Assembly: GCF_029051645.1 (NCBI RefSeq)
Contig: NZ_JAACFS010000014.1
Location: 98,339 to 162,338 of the forward strand
Source: Bradyrhizobium sp. CSA112
GTDB taxonomy: Bacteria; Pseudomonadota; Alphaproteobacteria; Rhizobiales; Xanthobacteraceae
DNA length: 64,000 bases
Direction of reading: 5' to 3'
Within the stretch, counting starts at the first letter, position 1. Each line of letters starts with the position of its first letter. Made by a program: the position numbers and the translations under genes. Shown piece after piece: positions 46,002 to 54,065 of the stretch. The notes under the pieces are model-generated. The model was not told the origin of the DNA. It was given only the letters and a program-made list of their open reading frames with translations, and ran no database searches.

Positions 46002-46202
46002 CTAAGTATCGTCGCGCGCGGGCGTCGGCCGACCGGACCGAAGCAAAAACGGATCCACGGACTCAGCTAACAGGGCCGCCAATTGGGCGGCGGCAGGCGT
46101 GGACTGCTTTTCGGGCGGCAGCGAGCCGACAGAATGGACCGCCAGTCCAGTACCAGCGGCAACGGCAGCTATTGCGATTGCAGCAAGATATTCGATCCTC
46201 AT
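46002..46202 (-). CDS. Small secreted or anchored hypothetical protein
   Basis: A 66-residue protein starting MRIEYLAAIAIAAVAAGTGL, a signal or anchor helix, followed by a short polar body (PPEKQSTPAAAQLAALLAES). GGAGG lies about ten bases before the ATG. Composition is typical of small exported proteins; no family is recognised. Confidence 0.5.
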   Translation of the reverse strand: MRIEYLAAIAIAAVAAGTGLAVHSVGSLPPEKQSTPAAAQLAALLAESVDPFLLRSGRPTPARDDT

Positions 46203-46612
46203 GGCGATGGTTCCTCCATCGGCTCCACAGGACTAACCGGACATTCTCTGAAATGGTTCCAGAGCGCGCGGCAAGTTCCTCAATGCGTCGGCCCGGCGCT
46301 CCAATTGCTTCCCCTTTCGTTCCGAACGGCGTCACGATCAGAAGTCAGGGAACGAAAGCTCCGGTCAAGACTTTAAAACCACGAGACCGTCGCTCGCCGT
46401 TAACTACATGGCGCATGTCGCGGATAGCCAAAGGTTCCTACTGCGGGGCCCGCTGTTCTCAAAGCGCTCGCGCAGATAGCCAAAAGCGGCGGTCTTCGGT
46501 TCCGTTCAGAATTGCCAGCCGTGCTCGCAAGCGGGAAAGCTGCGGGAGGGGTAGGTGGCGCAGGCGCTGGGTCGCTGATGCTGGCGCCTTCTTCCCCGAA
46601 CGAGGCTTCGTT
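46203..46612. other. About 410 bases without a recognised gene
   Basis: Only short frames without conserved words are seen, although the plus-strand frame in front of 46613 is open. The words ATAGCCAAAGG and ATAGCCAAAAGC recur as a short imperfect direct repeat near 46425-46485. Confidence 0.4.
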
Positions 46613-46813
46613 ATGCGCAACCGCATTGACATAGACCCCAAACACAGCCGAGCAATCGTTCAAGAGATCGGTGAGAGGCTACGCGCGTTCCTAAAAGAAG
46701 AGCCGGAATTGCCGGGAAGCCTTAGAACGCAAATCGACCGGCTGCGCGAATTGGACGAGCAGTCACCATCAATCATTCCCAGTGCTGAGCGCTGGAACAA
46801 ACTTCGGCGTTGA
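46613..46813 (+). CDS. Small hypothetical protein
   Basis: A 66-residue protein, MRNRIDIDPKHSRAIVQEIG..., then a helix (ERLRAFLKEEPELP) and tail PSAERWNKLRR. GAGG lies eight bases before the ATG. Charge pattern and length match small soluble proteins repeated across rhizobia, but I recognise no family. Confidence 0.55.
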   Translation: MRNRIDIDPKHSRAIVQEIGERLRAFLKEEPELPGSLRTQIDRLRELDEQSPSIIPSAERWNKLRR

Positions 46814-46858
46814 GCCGCTTTGGACAGCACAGACGGCTCGGCCGAACATGGACGAGCA

Positions 46859-47068
46859 ATGCCGTCGGTGAAGCGCCGCGCGTCAAAGATTTTGAATGAG
46901 TACGGTGCGGCCCAATCCGAATTGATCGGCAAAGCCGTCGTGCTTACCGACGGAAAGGCAGGTAGGGTCGAGAACGTTTGGCTGGATGAATTGCACGGGC
47001 TTCGGATTTCCATCGAAGGTCATGATGGAAGGTGGCCAGTCTCAACCATTAAGCTTGCGGAGTCCTAG
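46859..47068 (+). CDS. Small PRC-barrel-like hypothetical protein
   Basis: A 69-residue protein, MPSVKRRASKILNEYGAAQS..., with a beta-rich core (GKAVVLTDGKAGRVENVWLD, then HGLRISIEGHDGRWPVSTIK) that looks like a PRC-barrel or small SH3-type fold. An in-frame TTG 13 codons upstream (46820) is an alternative start. It follows the previous small gene by 45 bases on the same strand. Confidence 0.5.
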   Translation: MPSVKRRASKILNEYGAAQSELIGKAVVLTDGKAGRVENVWLDELHGLRISIEGHDGRWPVSTIKLAES

Positions 47069-47109
47069 ACCTCGCATCAGCTACGCGTTGCCCAGATCCA
47101 GCGCTCCTC

Positions 47110-47211
47110 TCAAAGCATTCCAATCAAAATGAAAAGCCCGACCTCGGTCAGGAAAGTGGCGCTCATGATCGCGACCGTAAGGAACACGTCGCTCGCCGAG
47201 AGAGGGTTCAT
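47110..47211 (-). CDS. 33-residue single-helix membrane micropeptide
   Basis: The minus frame from 47211 is MNPLSASDVFLTVAIMSATF... ending GLFILIGML, 33 residues and almost entirely hydrophobic, so it would be one membrane-spanning helix. GAGG lies six bases before the ATG. It is convergent with the PRC-like gene. Composition resembles small membrane regulators or subunits; no family is recognised. Confidence 0.4.
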   Translation of the reverse strand: MNPLSASDVFLTVAIMSATFLTEVGLFILIGML

Positions 47212-47721
47212 GAATGCCTCGCATCTTGCAAAGCCCTCGGGAGTAAATCATTCAGGCTAGAAAATGTTTCCAAACGCAGACGACGCGAGATGCGAGCGTG
47301 CCGCATCCGAGGCGGCCTAAGGCGAAGTCCGCGTAGGGTCAAAAGCTGCCCTCTGGCGAACGACCGCTTCTGGCGCAAAGCGGCCGTTCGCGTAATGAGC
47401 GGTGATGCAACGCTATTGGCTCTGTCTGCGCCCACCCGCAACGGGCAGGTGATCGTCTGTTGGCGCAGCGCGGCGGCGAAGGTGACGCCTGGATGGCGTA
47501 TGATGCTAACTCGGGCGGCCGCGCAACGAGAATTCACGCGCGCTCACTGCGAGGCTACACCGTAGTCAATCCGCGCGCAGCGTGACCAACAGTAAATCGC
47601 TCGACAAATTCGGCCACGCGGTCGCGTCAGGAATCGTGCAGCCGCGTGGCTCGATCTATTTGCGGACGAAAGAATTGTGAAAATTGGGACAGACCGTACC
47701 CCGGCCCCATCGCACTGTGGG
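47212..47721. other. 510 bases without an intact gene, carrying an inverted repeat
   Basis: No frame here has family motifs or a supported start. GAACGACCGCTT (47358) and AAGCGGCCGTTC (47378) form the inverted repeat listed separately. Confidence 0.5.
47358..47389. repeat. 12-bp inverted repeat (GAACGaCCGCTT type)
   Basis: GAACGACCGCTT and AAGCGGCCGTTC pair with one mismatch across an 8-base loop (CTGGCGCA). I recall very similar hairpins, CGACCGCTT...AAGCGG, scattered through alphaproteobacterial intergenic DNA, so it is probably a small repeat element rather than a terminator. Confidence 0.5.
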
Positions 47722-47901
47722 TTAAACGCGCGTTGAAAGAGACACACCAAGCTTTGCAGCCATGACGCTGATGGCACCGGGAGTTCGCTTCAACGCCTTT
47801 GAGATCTTGGCGACGCCTGACTTGGATTTTGCCATCGTCTTCATTGTCCGAACATCGTCTTTTGTCCAGGCGCGGCGAACTACTTTCTTAGCTTTTGCCA
47901 T
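47722..47901 (-). CDS. 59-residue basic DNA-binding-like protein
   Basis: The minus frame from 47901 gives MAKAKKVVRRAWTKDDVRTM followed by KTMAKSKSGVAKISKALKR and TPGAISVMAAKLGVSLS. It is very basic with a Trp-containing WTKDDV start and two helix-like stretches, like Myb/SANT or helix-turn-helix minidomains (…AKSKSGVAKISKALKRTPGAI). GGAG lies six bases before the ATG. It should be a cytoplasmic nucleic-acid-binding protein. It is short enough to be missed by length filters. Confidence 0.6.
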   Translation of the reverse strand: MAKAKKVVRRAWTKDDVRTMKTMAKSKSGVAKISKALKRTPGAISVMAAKLGVSLSTRV

Positions 47902-48093
47902 TCTTACTCCGAATCATATTGGGCAGTGCCGGGCTTCTATCATGACTGTCTGCGTTGGCGAGCAAGACCAAACTTCCATTGCGAGAATGTGAATGCGACC
48001 TCGCTACGTGAAAAACGAGATATGTGATCTACATTACTGTTATTGGTCGGAGAAAGCGGGCATGTACCTCTCTTTTCGAGGGGACGACCTAGC

Positions 48094-48288
48094 ATGGACG
48101 ACAGATTTTACAGGAATAGAGCGCGCGTCCTCCGGGAACTTGCGACGGAGGCAGACCCATTGATCAAAGGACGGCTGTTGCGTCTTGCGGACAATTACGA
48201 CGATATGACCACAACGCAGACAGCGCGTGATCAGGCGTCAAAGAGGCCAGAGCAAAGTGCCCACGTCGATAGTCGCGACGGAAACTAG
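48094..48288 (+). CDS. Small hypothetical protein of a rhizobial type
   Basis: A 64-residue protein, MDDRFYRNRARVLRELATEA..., with one long charged helix and Asp-Asp-Met motif LADNYDDM. I recall similar MDDRFYRNRARVLRELA proteins in many Bradyrhizobium genomes, of unknown role. GGGGA lies nine bases before the ATG. The next 265 bases (48289-48553) show no gene. Confidence 0.6.
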   Translation: MDDRFYRNRARVLRELATEADPLIKGRLLRLADNYDDMTTTQTARDQASKRPEQSAHVDSRDGN

Positions 48289-48553
48289 CATTTTCTTTTT
48301 GCACTTCGACAACAATCATTGTGTCTTCGCAAGCGCCACGATAGCCGCGACGGCGGCTTGGTGTTGGTCATCACCCCAACGAGACGTTTTCAACACTATC
48401 GGGGAGTTCCAGACATTCGCGGGGCTCTCCAGAGCGCCCATTCGGGCTACGGTTAGAGTCGACTCTTTTCAGACCCTGGCAACTCTGCACAGGCGTCGGC
48501 AAAGCCACTGTTCTGAAGCACGAGCGCGCGATTTCGAAGTTGCTGTATACTCG

Positions 48554-49318
48554 CTAAGTACTCGCTGGCGCTTCGGGCCGACAGCATTCGTATTCGATTT
48601 GTTCGTACGCGTCGGGCCGCCCTCCAGGAGTGAGGTCCAAGAGGGTCCACATCGGCTCGACCGTGCCGACATGTCGTGGATCCTGCCCCGGTTCGGTCGG
48701 CAAGAACAACAGTTCGGAGGCCCAGCTCAGCCTAATCAACCCATCGGCGCCCTTGTGGAATACGGTGAGCATCGGCACCTGCTGTCCCTCCTCATCCTCG
48801 CCATGATAGTCGCGCTTGAAGCTGTTGTTGGCGGCTGAAAGCACCTTCAAATTGCGCCAGCCGCGATGCGCTGCACAAGCCGCGACCCGCTGGATCGGTG
48901 CCTTGGCCACGGCCGCGATGTTTGCTCCCAGCCCCTCAACGTGCGGCACCGCTCCCTCCCAGTTGTCGAGCAAAGCAGTGCAAGAGGGGCACGGCCCCTC
49001 CTCAACCGGAAGCTCTGCCATTGGCCCACTGCTCGGTCCCCGCCGGTTGTCGCCGCGGTGCCGGGGGAACATGTAATGATAGAGGATCAAAGTATCGGTA
49101 GCGGGCCGGAACAGTTCGGATAGCCGCACCTTCGCTGGTGCCCCCTTTGAGTCAATGTGGTCAAATTCGTAATCCTCGGGAACGGCGCCACCCGGCGGGA
49201 GTGCTCGAATCTCCGCGGCCACTGCCTCCATTTCGCGCCTGAGTGCTACCTCGCGCTGCAGCAGCCTGTTCCGAGCGGCGCGATACGCCGGACTTTCATT
49301 TGGAAAGGTCACGCCCAT
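48554..49318 (-). CDS. DUF899 thioredoxin-like protein
   Basis: A 254-residue protein with the DUF899 layout: an N-terminal EYRAARNRLLQREVALRREM helix, LILYHYMFPR, and EGPCPSCTALLDNW, a CxxC pair in the thioredoxin-like active site. DUF899 proteins are predicted disulfide-handling enzymes of unknown substrate. I chose the ATG at 49318 because CGGAG precedes it and conserved sequence starts there. It is divergent from genes of the small-gene cluster and next to a methyltransferase on the same strand. Confidence 0.85.
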   Translation of the reverse strand: MGVTFPNESPAYRAARNRLLQREVALRREMEAVAAEIRALPPGGAVPEDYEFDHIDSKGAPAKVRLSELFRPATDTLILYHYMFPRHRGDNRRGPSSGPMAELPVEEGPCPSCTALLDNWEGAVPHVEGLGANIAAVAKAPIQRVAACAAHRGWRNLKVLSAANNSFKRDYHGEDEEGQQVPMLTVFHKGADGLIRLSWASELLFLPTEPGQDPRHVGTVEPMWTLLDLTPGGRPDAYEQIEYECCRPEAPAST

Positions 49319-49528
49319 GGACGACTCCGTCGAGGCGACTAAGTATAGCACGACTCCAGCGAACCTGAGCCCATCCGCACCATGGGAACGTTCGCAGCAG
49401 CTCAGCCGGCCCACCTAGATCGGCCAGGTGCGAGATCCCTGCCGCGCCATGTGTTGAATGGCACGCCTTGCCGGCTCGCCCAGTTCCCGCTCACCTCGTG
49501 ATCGGTCGGTCTGCGGCGCCGGCCCTGA

Positions 49529-50143
49529 TCAGGCGCGGGGCCTTTCCCCGCCGACAAGGGTGACCTTGCCGAAGGCCAAGCGAAACTGGCCAATTGTGCG
49601 CGCATTCTCGAAGCCCGCCGCCGTCAAGTCGCGGGCCAACATTCCTTCGCCGGGTCCGCCGAAATGTCCGCCGACGAAATCCGCGATCCGCAACGCTCCG
49701 CCGGGCGCCAGCGCCGCATGCATGGAAGCCAGCGTCTCGGCCTGCATCTCGCGCGGCATATGGTGGAAGGCAAGCGAGGACACCAGCTTTGTCGCGCGCG
49801 CGGCGCCTATGAGTTTCGCGGTCTCGTTGCCGAATCCGCGATAAAAGGTGACGCCGATTCCCTTGCGAGCCGCCTTCTTCTGCGCGCGCCCCAGGGCGTC
49901 AGGATCGGGATCGACGCCGACGACCTGCGCCTGCGGCACCTGTTCCTTCGCCATGATCGCAAGCGTGCCGGTACCGCAGCCGACATCGACAACGATGTCG
50001 CCGGGCTCGAGGTCCAGCGACTTGAGAATTTCGCCGCGCCAGCGCCGCTCGCGTGTCAGCAGAGCGATCATCGGGTCATAAAGCGGCAGCAGCCAGCGGC
50101 GCCCCGCCGCTGGAATAAAGTCGTGGTGTGCGACCGCCATCAT
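49529..50143 (-). CDS. Class I SAM-dependent methyltransferase (UbiE-like)
   Basis: A 204-residue protein with motif I VVDVGCGTGTLAIMA, the acidic residue in VVGVDPDPDAL, and the post-motif LVSSLAFHHMPREMQ, as in UbiE/COQ5-type and MT-11 methyltransferases. The ATG at 50143, preceded by GAGGAG, was chosen over an upstream in-frame start. No substrate can be assigned. It is about 200 bases downstream of the DUF899 gene's start on the same strand. Confidence 0.82.
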   Translation of the reverse strand: MMAVAHHDFIPAAGRRWLLPLYDPMIALLTRERRWRGEILKSLDLEPGDIVVDVGCGTGTLAIMAKEQVPQAQVVGVDPDPDALGRAQKKAARKGIGVTFYRGFGNETAKLIGAARATKLVSSLAFHHMPREMQAETLASMHAALAPGGALRIADFVGGHFGGPGEGMLARDLTAAGFENARTIGQFRLAFGKVTLVGGERPRA

Positions 50144-50317
50144 AGAGCTCCTCACGGTTCTTCCTCCCAAGGGACGAACCTTCAATTTAGTAGCGTCCGA
50201 TAGGCCAGCAAGCGGTGCGAAAACCGTTTGCTAACGGCCATTCGCCGGACGCGACGGCGCCGGCGGTCAGCAGTTGATCAAAGCGACAGTTTGCGGACGT
50301 CGCGAGCGCGTCGGGAC

Positions 50318-50841
50318 ATGGAGCATACATCGTCTCAAAGTGACCAAGCCAAGGTATGGGACCTCATCAAGGACGCTCATACTGCGCTGCTTATAACCGT
50401 CGAGGAGGATGGCGCGCTCCGGGCGCGGCCGATGGGCTGCCTTCAAAAGCAGTTCGACGGCACACCCTCTGGTTCCTCACGTTCCGCCACTCATCGAAGC
50501 TTCGCCAAATCCGCGATGACGACCATGTACTCGTCGCTTACGTCAAACCCGAGAAATACGAATATGTCGCGATTTCGGGCCGGGCGAGAATCGTCGAGGA
50601 CCAACAGAAATTGAAAGAGCTTTGGTTCGAGGGGTTGCGCGTTTGGTTTCCAAAAGGGCCTGACGACCCCGAACTTGCACTTCTCGCAATTGAAGTCGAG
50701 AAGGCGGACTATTGGGCGGACCCGGCTTCCATCGTCACCTATGCTTTCGCCTACGTGAGGACCAGGCTAACAGGACAGAGTCCGTCTCCGGACGAAATCG
50801 ACGAATCCAAGTCAGTTCATTTCCGCCGCGAAGGGAGTTAG
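50318..50841 (+). pseudogene. General stress protein 26-like PPOX gene with a 2-base insertion
   Basis: The frame starting at 50318 reads MEHTSSQSDQAKVWDLIKDA then ALLITVEEDGALRARPMG; after DGT the frame changes and continues as LWFLTFRHSSKLRQIRDDDH, YVKPEKYEYVAISGRARIVE and VEKADYWADP, which is the rest of a pyridoxamine 5'-phosphate oxidase-like protein (general stress protein 26 group). The break is GACGGCACACCCTCTGG, where an extra AC stands between GGC and ACC. Removing two bases restores a 170-residue protein. It is either a recent pseudogene or an assembly error. Confidence 0.8.
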
Positions 50842-50920
50842 CGCGGCTTACGCTGCCAAACACGGAGGCTCTTCGGTCCCGCGGCTGGGGTGGTTGTGCT
50901 CCACCCCGCCGCACGTGGCG

Positions 50921-51268
50921 TTAGTGACGGCCGCCGTGATGCCCGCCATGATGGCCGAAGTGATGGCCGTGATGGCCGAAGTGGTGGCCATGATGACCAT
51001 GATGATGGTGGAGTCCTCCGCCACCAAACCCGAAGACAATGCTCGGTCCGCCGTAATAGTAGTCAGGGCCCGTTTCATAGCAGGCTCGGGCCCAGCGATA
51101 GCCGTTCCATCTTCGCTCACATACCAGAGCCACCGGTTCGGTAAGCTCACGTGCAACAGATGCGCCCAATCCACCATTTGCCGGCATCGCGTCTGCCCGC
51201 GTGCTGACGAGCGATCCTGCGCCGGCGAGTGCCGCCACAGCTGTAGCTGCCAAAATCAAACGACGCAT
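50921..51268 (-). CDS. Secreted His/Gly-rich protein, putative metal binder
   Basis: A 115-residue protein with a signal peptide (MRRLILAATAVAALAGAGSL, cut near AMA at residue 28), a short middle with VCERRWNGYRWARACYETGP (a Cys pair), and a tail of GGGGLHHHHGHHGHHFG followed by further HH and GHH repeats, about 16 His in 34 residues. Such tails bind nickel, zinc or copper weakly. Location next to the copper operon suggests a role in metal buffering, which is inference. The ATG at 51268 lacks a strong ribosome-binding site but the signal peptide fixes it. Confidence 0.8.
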   Translation of the reverse strand: MRRLILAATAVAALAGAGSLVSTRADAMPANGGLGASVARELTEPVALVCERRWNGYRWARACYETGPDYYYGGPSIVFGFGGGGLHHHHGHHGHHFGHHGHHFGHHGGHHGGRH

Positions 51269-51743
51269 TTTTTCTTCCTCTTGGGCCGAAGACTCTCCTA
51301 GAGCCCGTTACTTCGAGCCGTTTGGCGCTTCAGCGCAACCACGCCAGAACGGCAGGTCCAACCTATGTTTCGGCCGCGCTTTGCATTATGTCTGATTGTC
51401 GCAGCGCGACTCTGAACAAGGCATGGCGGATCAATTCATCGTTTGTTCATTAATCCGGCGGGCAGTGCAGAGGATCTCGCCGCCGTAAGAATTCTTCCGC
51501 GCACCGCAAGCTTTTTCCCTTCCCTGCAAGGATATGCAGCATGCCTATGAGGACCGGCAGCAAGCGGCGACAAATCGGACCAAGGAAAAAGATTGCGGGA
51601 CTGATGGCGGCCGTCGGCCGCGCAGACCGCTGACCTGCGCCCCGGAACTTTTCCAGAGAGGGGAATGTTCGCACTTGGCGGTGAAAGCGTTTCCGCGTAG
51701 GCTGCCTGCGCCGCGTGTTCTGATTTGCGAGATTTAGAACTGA
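51269..51743. other. 475-base intergenic region upstream of the copper operon
   Basis: No frame with motif support was found, only Arg/Lys-rich short frames. It should hold the promoters of both the His/Gly-rich gene and the copper operon. I saw no clear CueR- or CopR-like dyad. CCTTCCCTGCAAGG near 51510 is a weak partial inverted repeat. Confidence 0.45.
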
Positions 51744-52202
51744 ATGTTCGTGCGTTTGACCAGAGCGAAGCGATTGAAGGCAGGGTGGCTGCTCGCCCTG
51801 GTCTATATGCTTTGCGTGCTTGCGCCGGGCATCTCCTTCGCGTTTTCGGACGGGTTGCGGGCGACGGCCCACGGTCTGGGCGTCGTGCATGTTCATGAGC
51901 TTAGCGAGGCTTCGGCGCAACACGCCCACCAAGGCGGGCATGTGCACGAACATTCCGCCAGTCATGCGCATGACGGCCACAAGGATGTAGCGTACGTCGC
52001 CGACGAAGCGCCGGCTCCTTCCAGCGGACCGCATCAGACCTCGGGAGCGCAATGCTGCGGCGTGGTATGCTTGAGTGGGTTGCCCGCCACTATTGTTGAC
52101 ATCGTCAAGCCTTCGGCGCCGACCTCTATCTGTGCTTCCGAGAATTATCGAAGCGCCGCCGATAACACTCCCCCACGACATTACCGCCCTCCCATTTCCT
52201 GA
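51744..52202 (+). CDS. Exported His-rich protein, first gene of the copper operon
   Basis: A 152-residue protein. Residues about 12-35 (KAGWLLALVYMLCVLAPGIS) form a signal or anchor helix. Then HVHELSEASAQHAHQGGHVH and EHSASHAHDGHK carry about 11 His in 35 residues, followed by a Cys pair (GAQCCGVVCLSG). Metal binding is likely. The CCGxxC motif with a preceding His-rich stretch resembles DUF2946-type proteins seen in copper loci, but I cannot confirm that family. It is 76 bases from the lipoprotein gene and 240 from the TolC-like gene, all on one strand. Confidence 0.7.
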   Translation: MFVRLTRAKRLKAGWLLALVYMLCVLAPGISFAFSDGLRATAHGLGVVHVHELSEASAQHAHQGGHVHEHSASHAHDGHKDVAYVADEAPAPSSGPHQTSGAQCCGVVCLSGLPATIVDIVKPSAPTSICASENYRSAADNTPPRHYRPPIS

Positions 52203-52278
52203 CCTGACGGAACGACGTGGTGCCGCGCCCATTAAGGGCACGCGCGCCTGTGATCCATCGGCAGTTCAGGGAAAAGCC

Positions 52279-52575
52279 ATGCTTGCGCAGTTTGGGGCGA
52301 ACTTCGCCGCCGTTCATTCGGTGGTGGGACAATTCAATAGACGTAGATCCGGAATCCTCCTCGCGGGAGTGGCCGTCGCGGCCGTCACCCTGGGAGGATG
52401 CATGCCGGCGACTGTTGCGCTAATTGGCGCCGATCCCGCGGACCCCGGCGCCAAGGTAGCCGGAGCGGGCTATCGTTCGACAATTGCTCCTTACGCCAGC
52501 CTTCGCCCAACCGCTCCAGCCCCGTGGCGCCAGCAGAACGAACGCGTCGCTCCGGCGCCCAAGTCTGGCCGATAG
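52279..52575 (+). CDS. Small predicted lipoprotein in the copper operon
   Basis: A 98-residue protein whose lipobox is VTLGGCMPAT, with Cys41 as the lipidated residue after a helix (GILLAGVAVAAVTLG). The mature part is 57 residues, Pro/Ala/Arg-rich and probably disordered (TAPAPWRQQNERVAPAPKSG). Its N-terminus is long for a signal peptide, so an internal start may exist. It ends 11 bases before the TolC-like gene, so both are likely outer-membrane proteins of one efflux module. I recognise no family. Confidence 0.6.
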   Translation: MLAQFGANFAAVHSVVGQFNRRRSGILLAGVAVAAVTLGGCMPATVALIGADPADPGAKVAGAGYRSTIAPYASLRPTAPAPWRQQNERVAPAPKSGR

Positions 52576-52586
52576 GAGCGCGAACA

Positions 52587-54053
52587 ATGAGTCGAAATTT
52601 TCGGATCGCTCTGTTCCCAGCAGATCGGCTTCGATTGAAGCCTGCGTACATGGCTGCGCTTCTTTCAACTGTTGCTTTGACGGGATGCGCGTCCTTCTCG
52701 CCAGATGGCGGAATGAACGTCGTCGCCACCGTTGCCAGTGAGACCATTAATAAAGACGTGGTATCCATTCGCACGACCGACGACGCAGGACGGGCGAGAG
52801 ACGCCGTCCAAGGCCTTCTTCGTCGAGCCCTGACGGTGGGCACCGCCGTCCAGATCGCGCTCCTCAACAATCGCGGCCTGCAGGCGGCGTACAACGAATT
52901 GGCCTTGGCCGAAGCCGAGTTTGTCGGTGAAAGCCTGCCGCCCAATCCGACCTTTGCGATTTCTCGCGTCACAGGCAACGGCGGGTACGAGATCGAGCGT
53001 CAGGTTGTCGGCGACATTCTGGCGCTGGCCACCCTGCCGTTCCGCTCGGAGATCGCCCGGCAGCGCTTCCAAAAGGCTCAGTTGCGTGCGGCAGAGGAGA
53101 CGCTGCGGCTCGCGGCCGAGGTCAGGCGCGCCTATTATCGTGCGGTCGGGGCCAACGAACTCGTCGTCTTGCTTACCGATGCAAAGTCCACAGCGGAATC
53201 CACGGCGCAGCTTGCCTTGAAGCTCGGAGAGACCGGATCGCTGAACAAGCTCGACCAGGCCCGCGAACAAGTCTTCTACGCGGAGATCACGGCCGACCTT
53301 GCGACGCTTCGTCAGGATGCCACAAGTTCCCGCGAGCGCCTGATCCGCCTGCTCGGATTGTGGGACCGCGACCTCGACTTTCGGCTGCCACAGAAATTGC
53401 CGGCCTTGCCGCGCCGGCCGCTGTCGCTGCCGCGCATCGAGGTGGATGCCGTCGCACATCGTATCGATCTGCAGATGGCCCGCATCGAGTTGGGTCTTCT
53501 TGCGAAGTCGCTCAAGCTCACGGAGGCAACACGATTCGTCACGCTTCTCGATCTTGCGGGGATCGACAAGAAAACCCGCGAGCCGGAAGGTGCTCCATTC
53601 CGGGAACGGGGTTTCGACATTGCGTTCCAGATTCCGATCTTCGACGGCGGCGAGGTGCGCGTCCGGCAGGCCGCGGAAACCTACAATCAGGCATTCAATC
53701 GTCTGACCGAAAAGGCGGTGGACGTGCGTTCGGAAGCGCGCGATGCATTCCGGGTCTACCGCTCCAGGTATGACATCGCCGGTCATTACCAGCGCGAGGT
53801 CCTTCCGCTCCGCGAGATCATCTCCGACGAGATGAAACTGCGTTTCAGCAGCATGCAGGTCGATGTGTTCGCTTTGCTGACGGAAGCGAGGCAGAGGATA
53901 GCGGCGTTGCGTGCGGCCATCGAAGCCAAGCGGGGCTTCTGGCTGGCAGAGTCCGAATTGAAGACAGCCATCTACGGCGGGGGCGGCGGCAGCGAAAGTC
54001 AACCAGAACCCCGTGCATCGGCCACCGCCCAAGCAGGCGGCGCCGGACACTGA
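52587..54053 (+). CDS. TolC/OEP-like outer-membrane efflux lipoprotein
   Basis: A 488-residue protein with lipobox LLSTVALTGC (Cys34). Two long coiled-coil-like segments (LLNNRGLQAAYNELALAEAE and AAEETLRLAAEVRRAYYRAV; then LLEVLR-type repeats to ARQRIAALRAAIEAKRGFWL) follow the pattern of the outer membrane efflux family (CusC/TolC). It would form the channel of a CusCBA-type pump, but no CusA or CusB gene lies nearby. AGGAG precedes the ATG at 52587. The stop overlaps the next gene's upstream ATG. It might instead export oxidised copper or a siderophore-like ligand. Confidence 0.78.
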   Translation: MSRNFRIALFPADRLRLKPAYMAALLSTVALTGCASFSPDGGMNVVATVASETINKDVVSIRTTDDAGRARDAVQGLLRRALTVGTAVQIALLNNRGLQAAYNELALAEAEFVGESLPPNPTFAISRVTGNGGYEIERQVVGDILALATLPFRSEIARQRFQKAQLRAAEETLRLAAEVRRAYYRAVGANELVVLLTDAKSTAESTAQLALKLGETGSLNKLDQAREQVFYAEITADLATLRQDATSSRERLIRLLGLWDRDLDFRLPQKLPALPRRPLSLPRIEVDAVAHRIDLQMARIELGLLAKSLKLTEATRFVTLLDLAGIDKKTREPEGAPFRERGFDIAFQIPIFDGGEVRVRQAAETYNQAFNRLTEKAVDVRSEARDAFRVYRSRYDIAGHYQREVLPLREIISDEMKLRFSSMQVDVFALLTEARQRIAALRAAIEAKRGFWLAESELKTAIYGGGGGSESQPEPRASATAQAGGAGH

Positions 54054-54065
54054 ATGGAGAAAGCC

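Noticed and set aside
47358..47389. Inverted repeat at 47358 as a terminator
   Set aside because: No U-rich tract follows on either strand, and no gene end lies next to it.
51505..51530. CCTTCCCTGCAAGG near the copper operon as a possible CueR box
   Set aside because: Only four bases pair on each side and spacing differs from known CueR dyads.
51450..52241. A 263-codon minus-strand frame over the first copper operon gene
   Set aside because: It is opposite the His-rich gene, has no signal or motif and no start signal.
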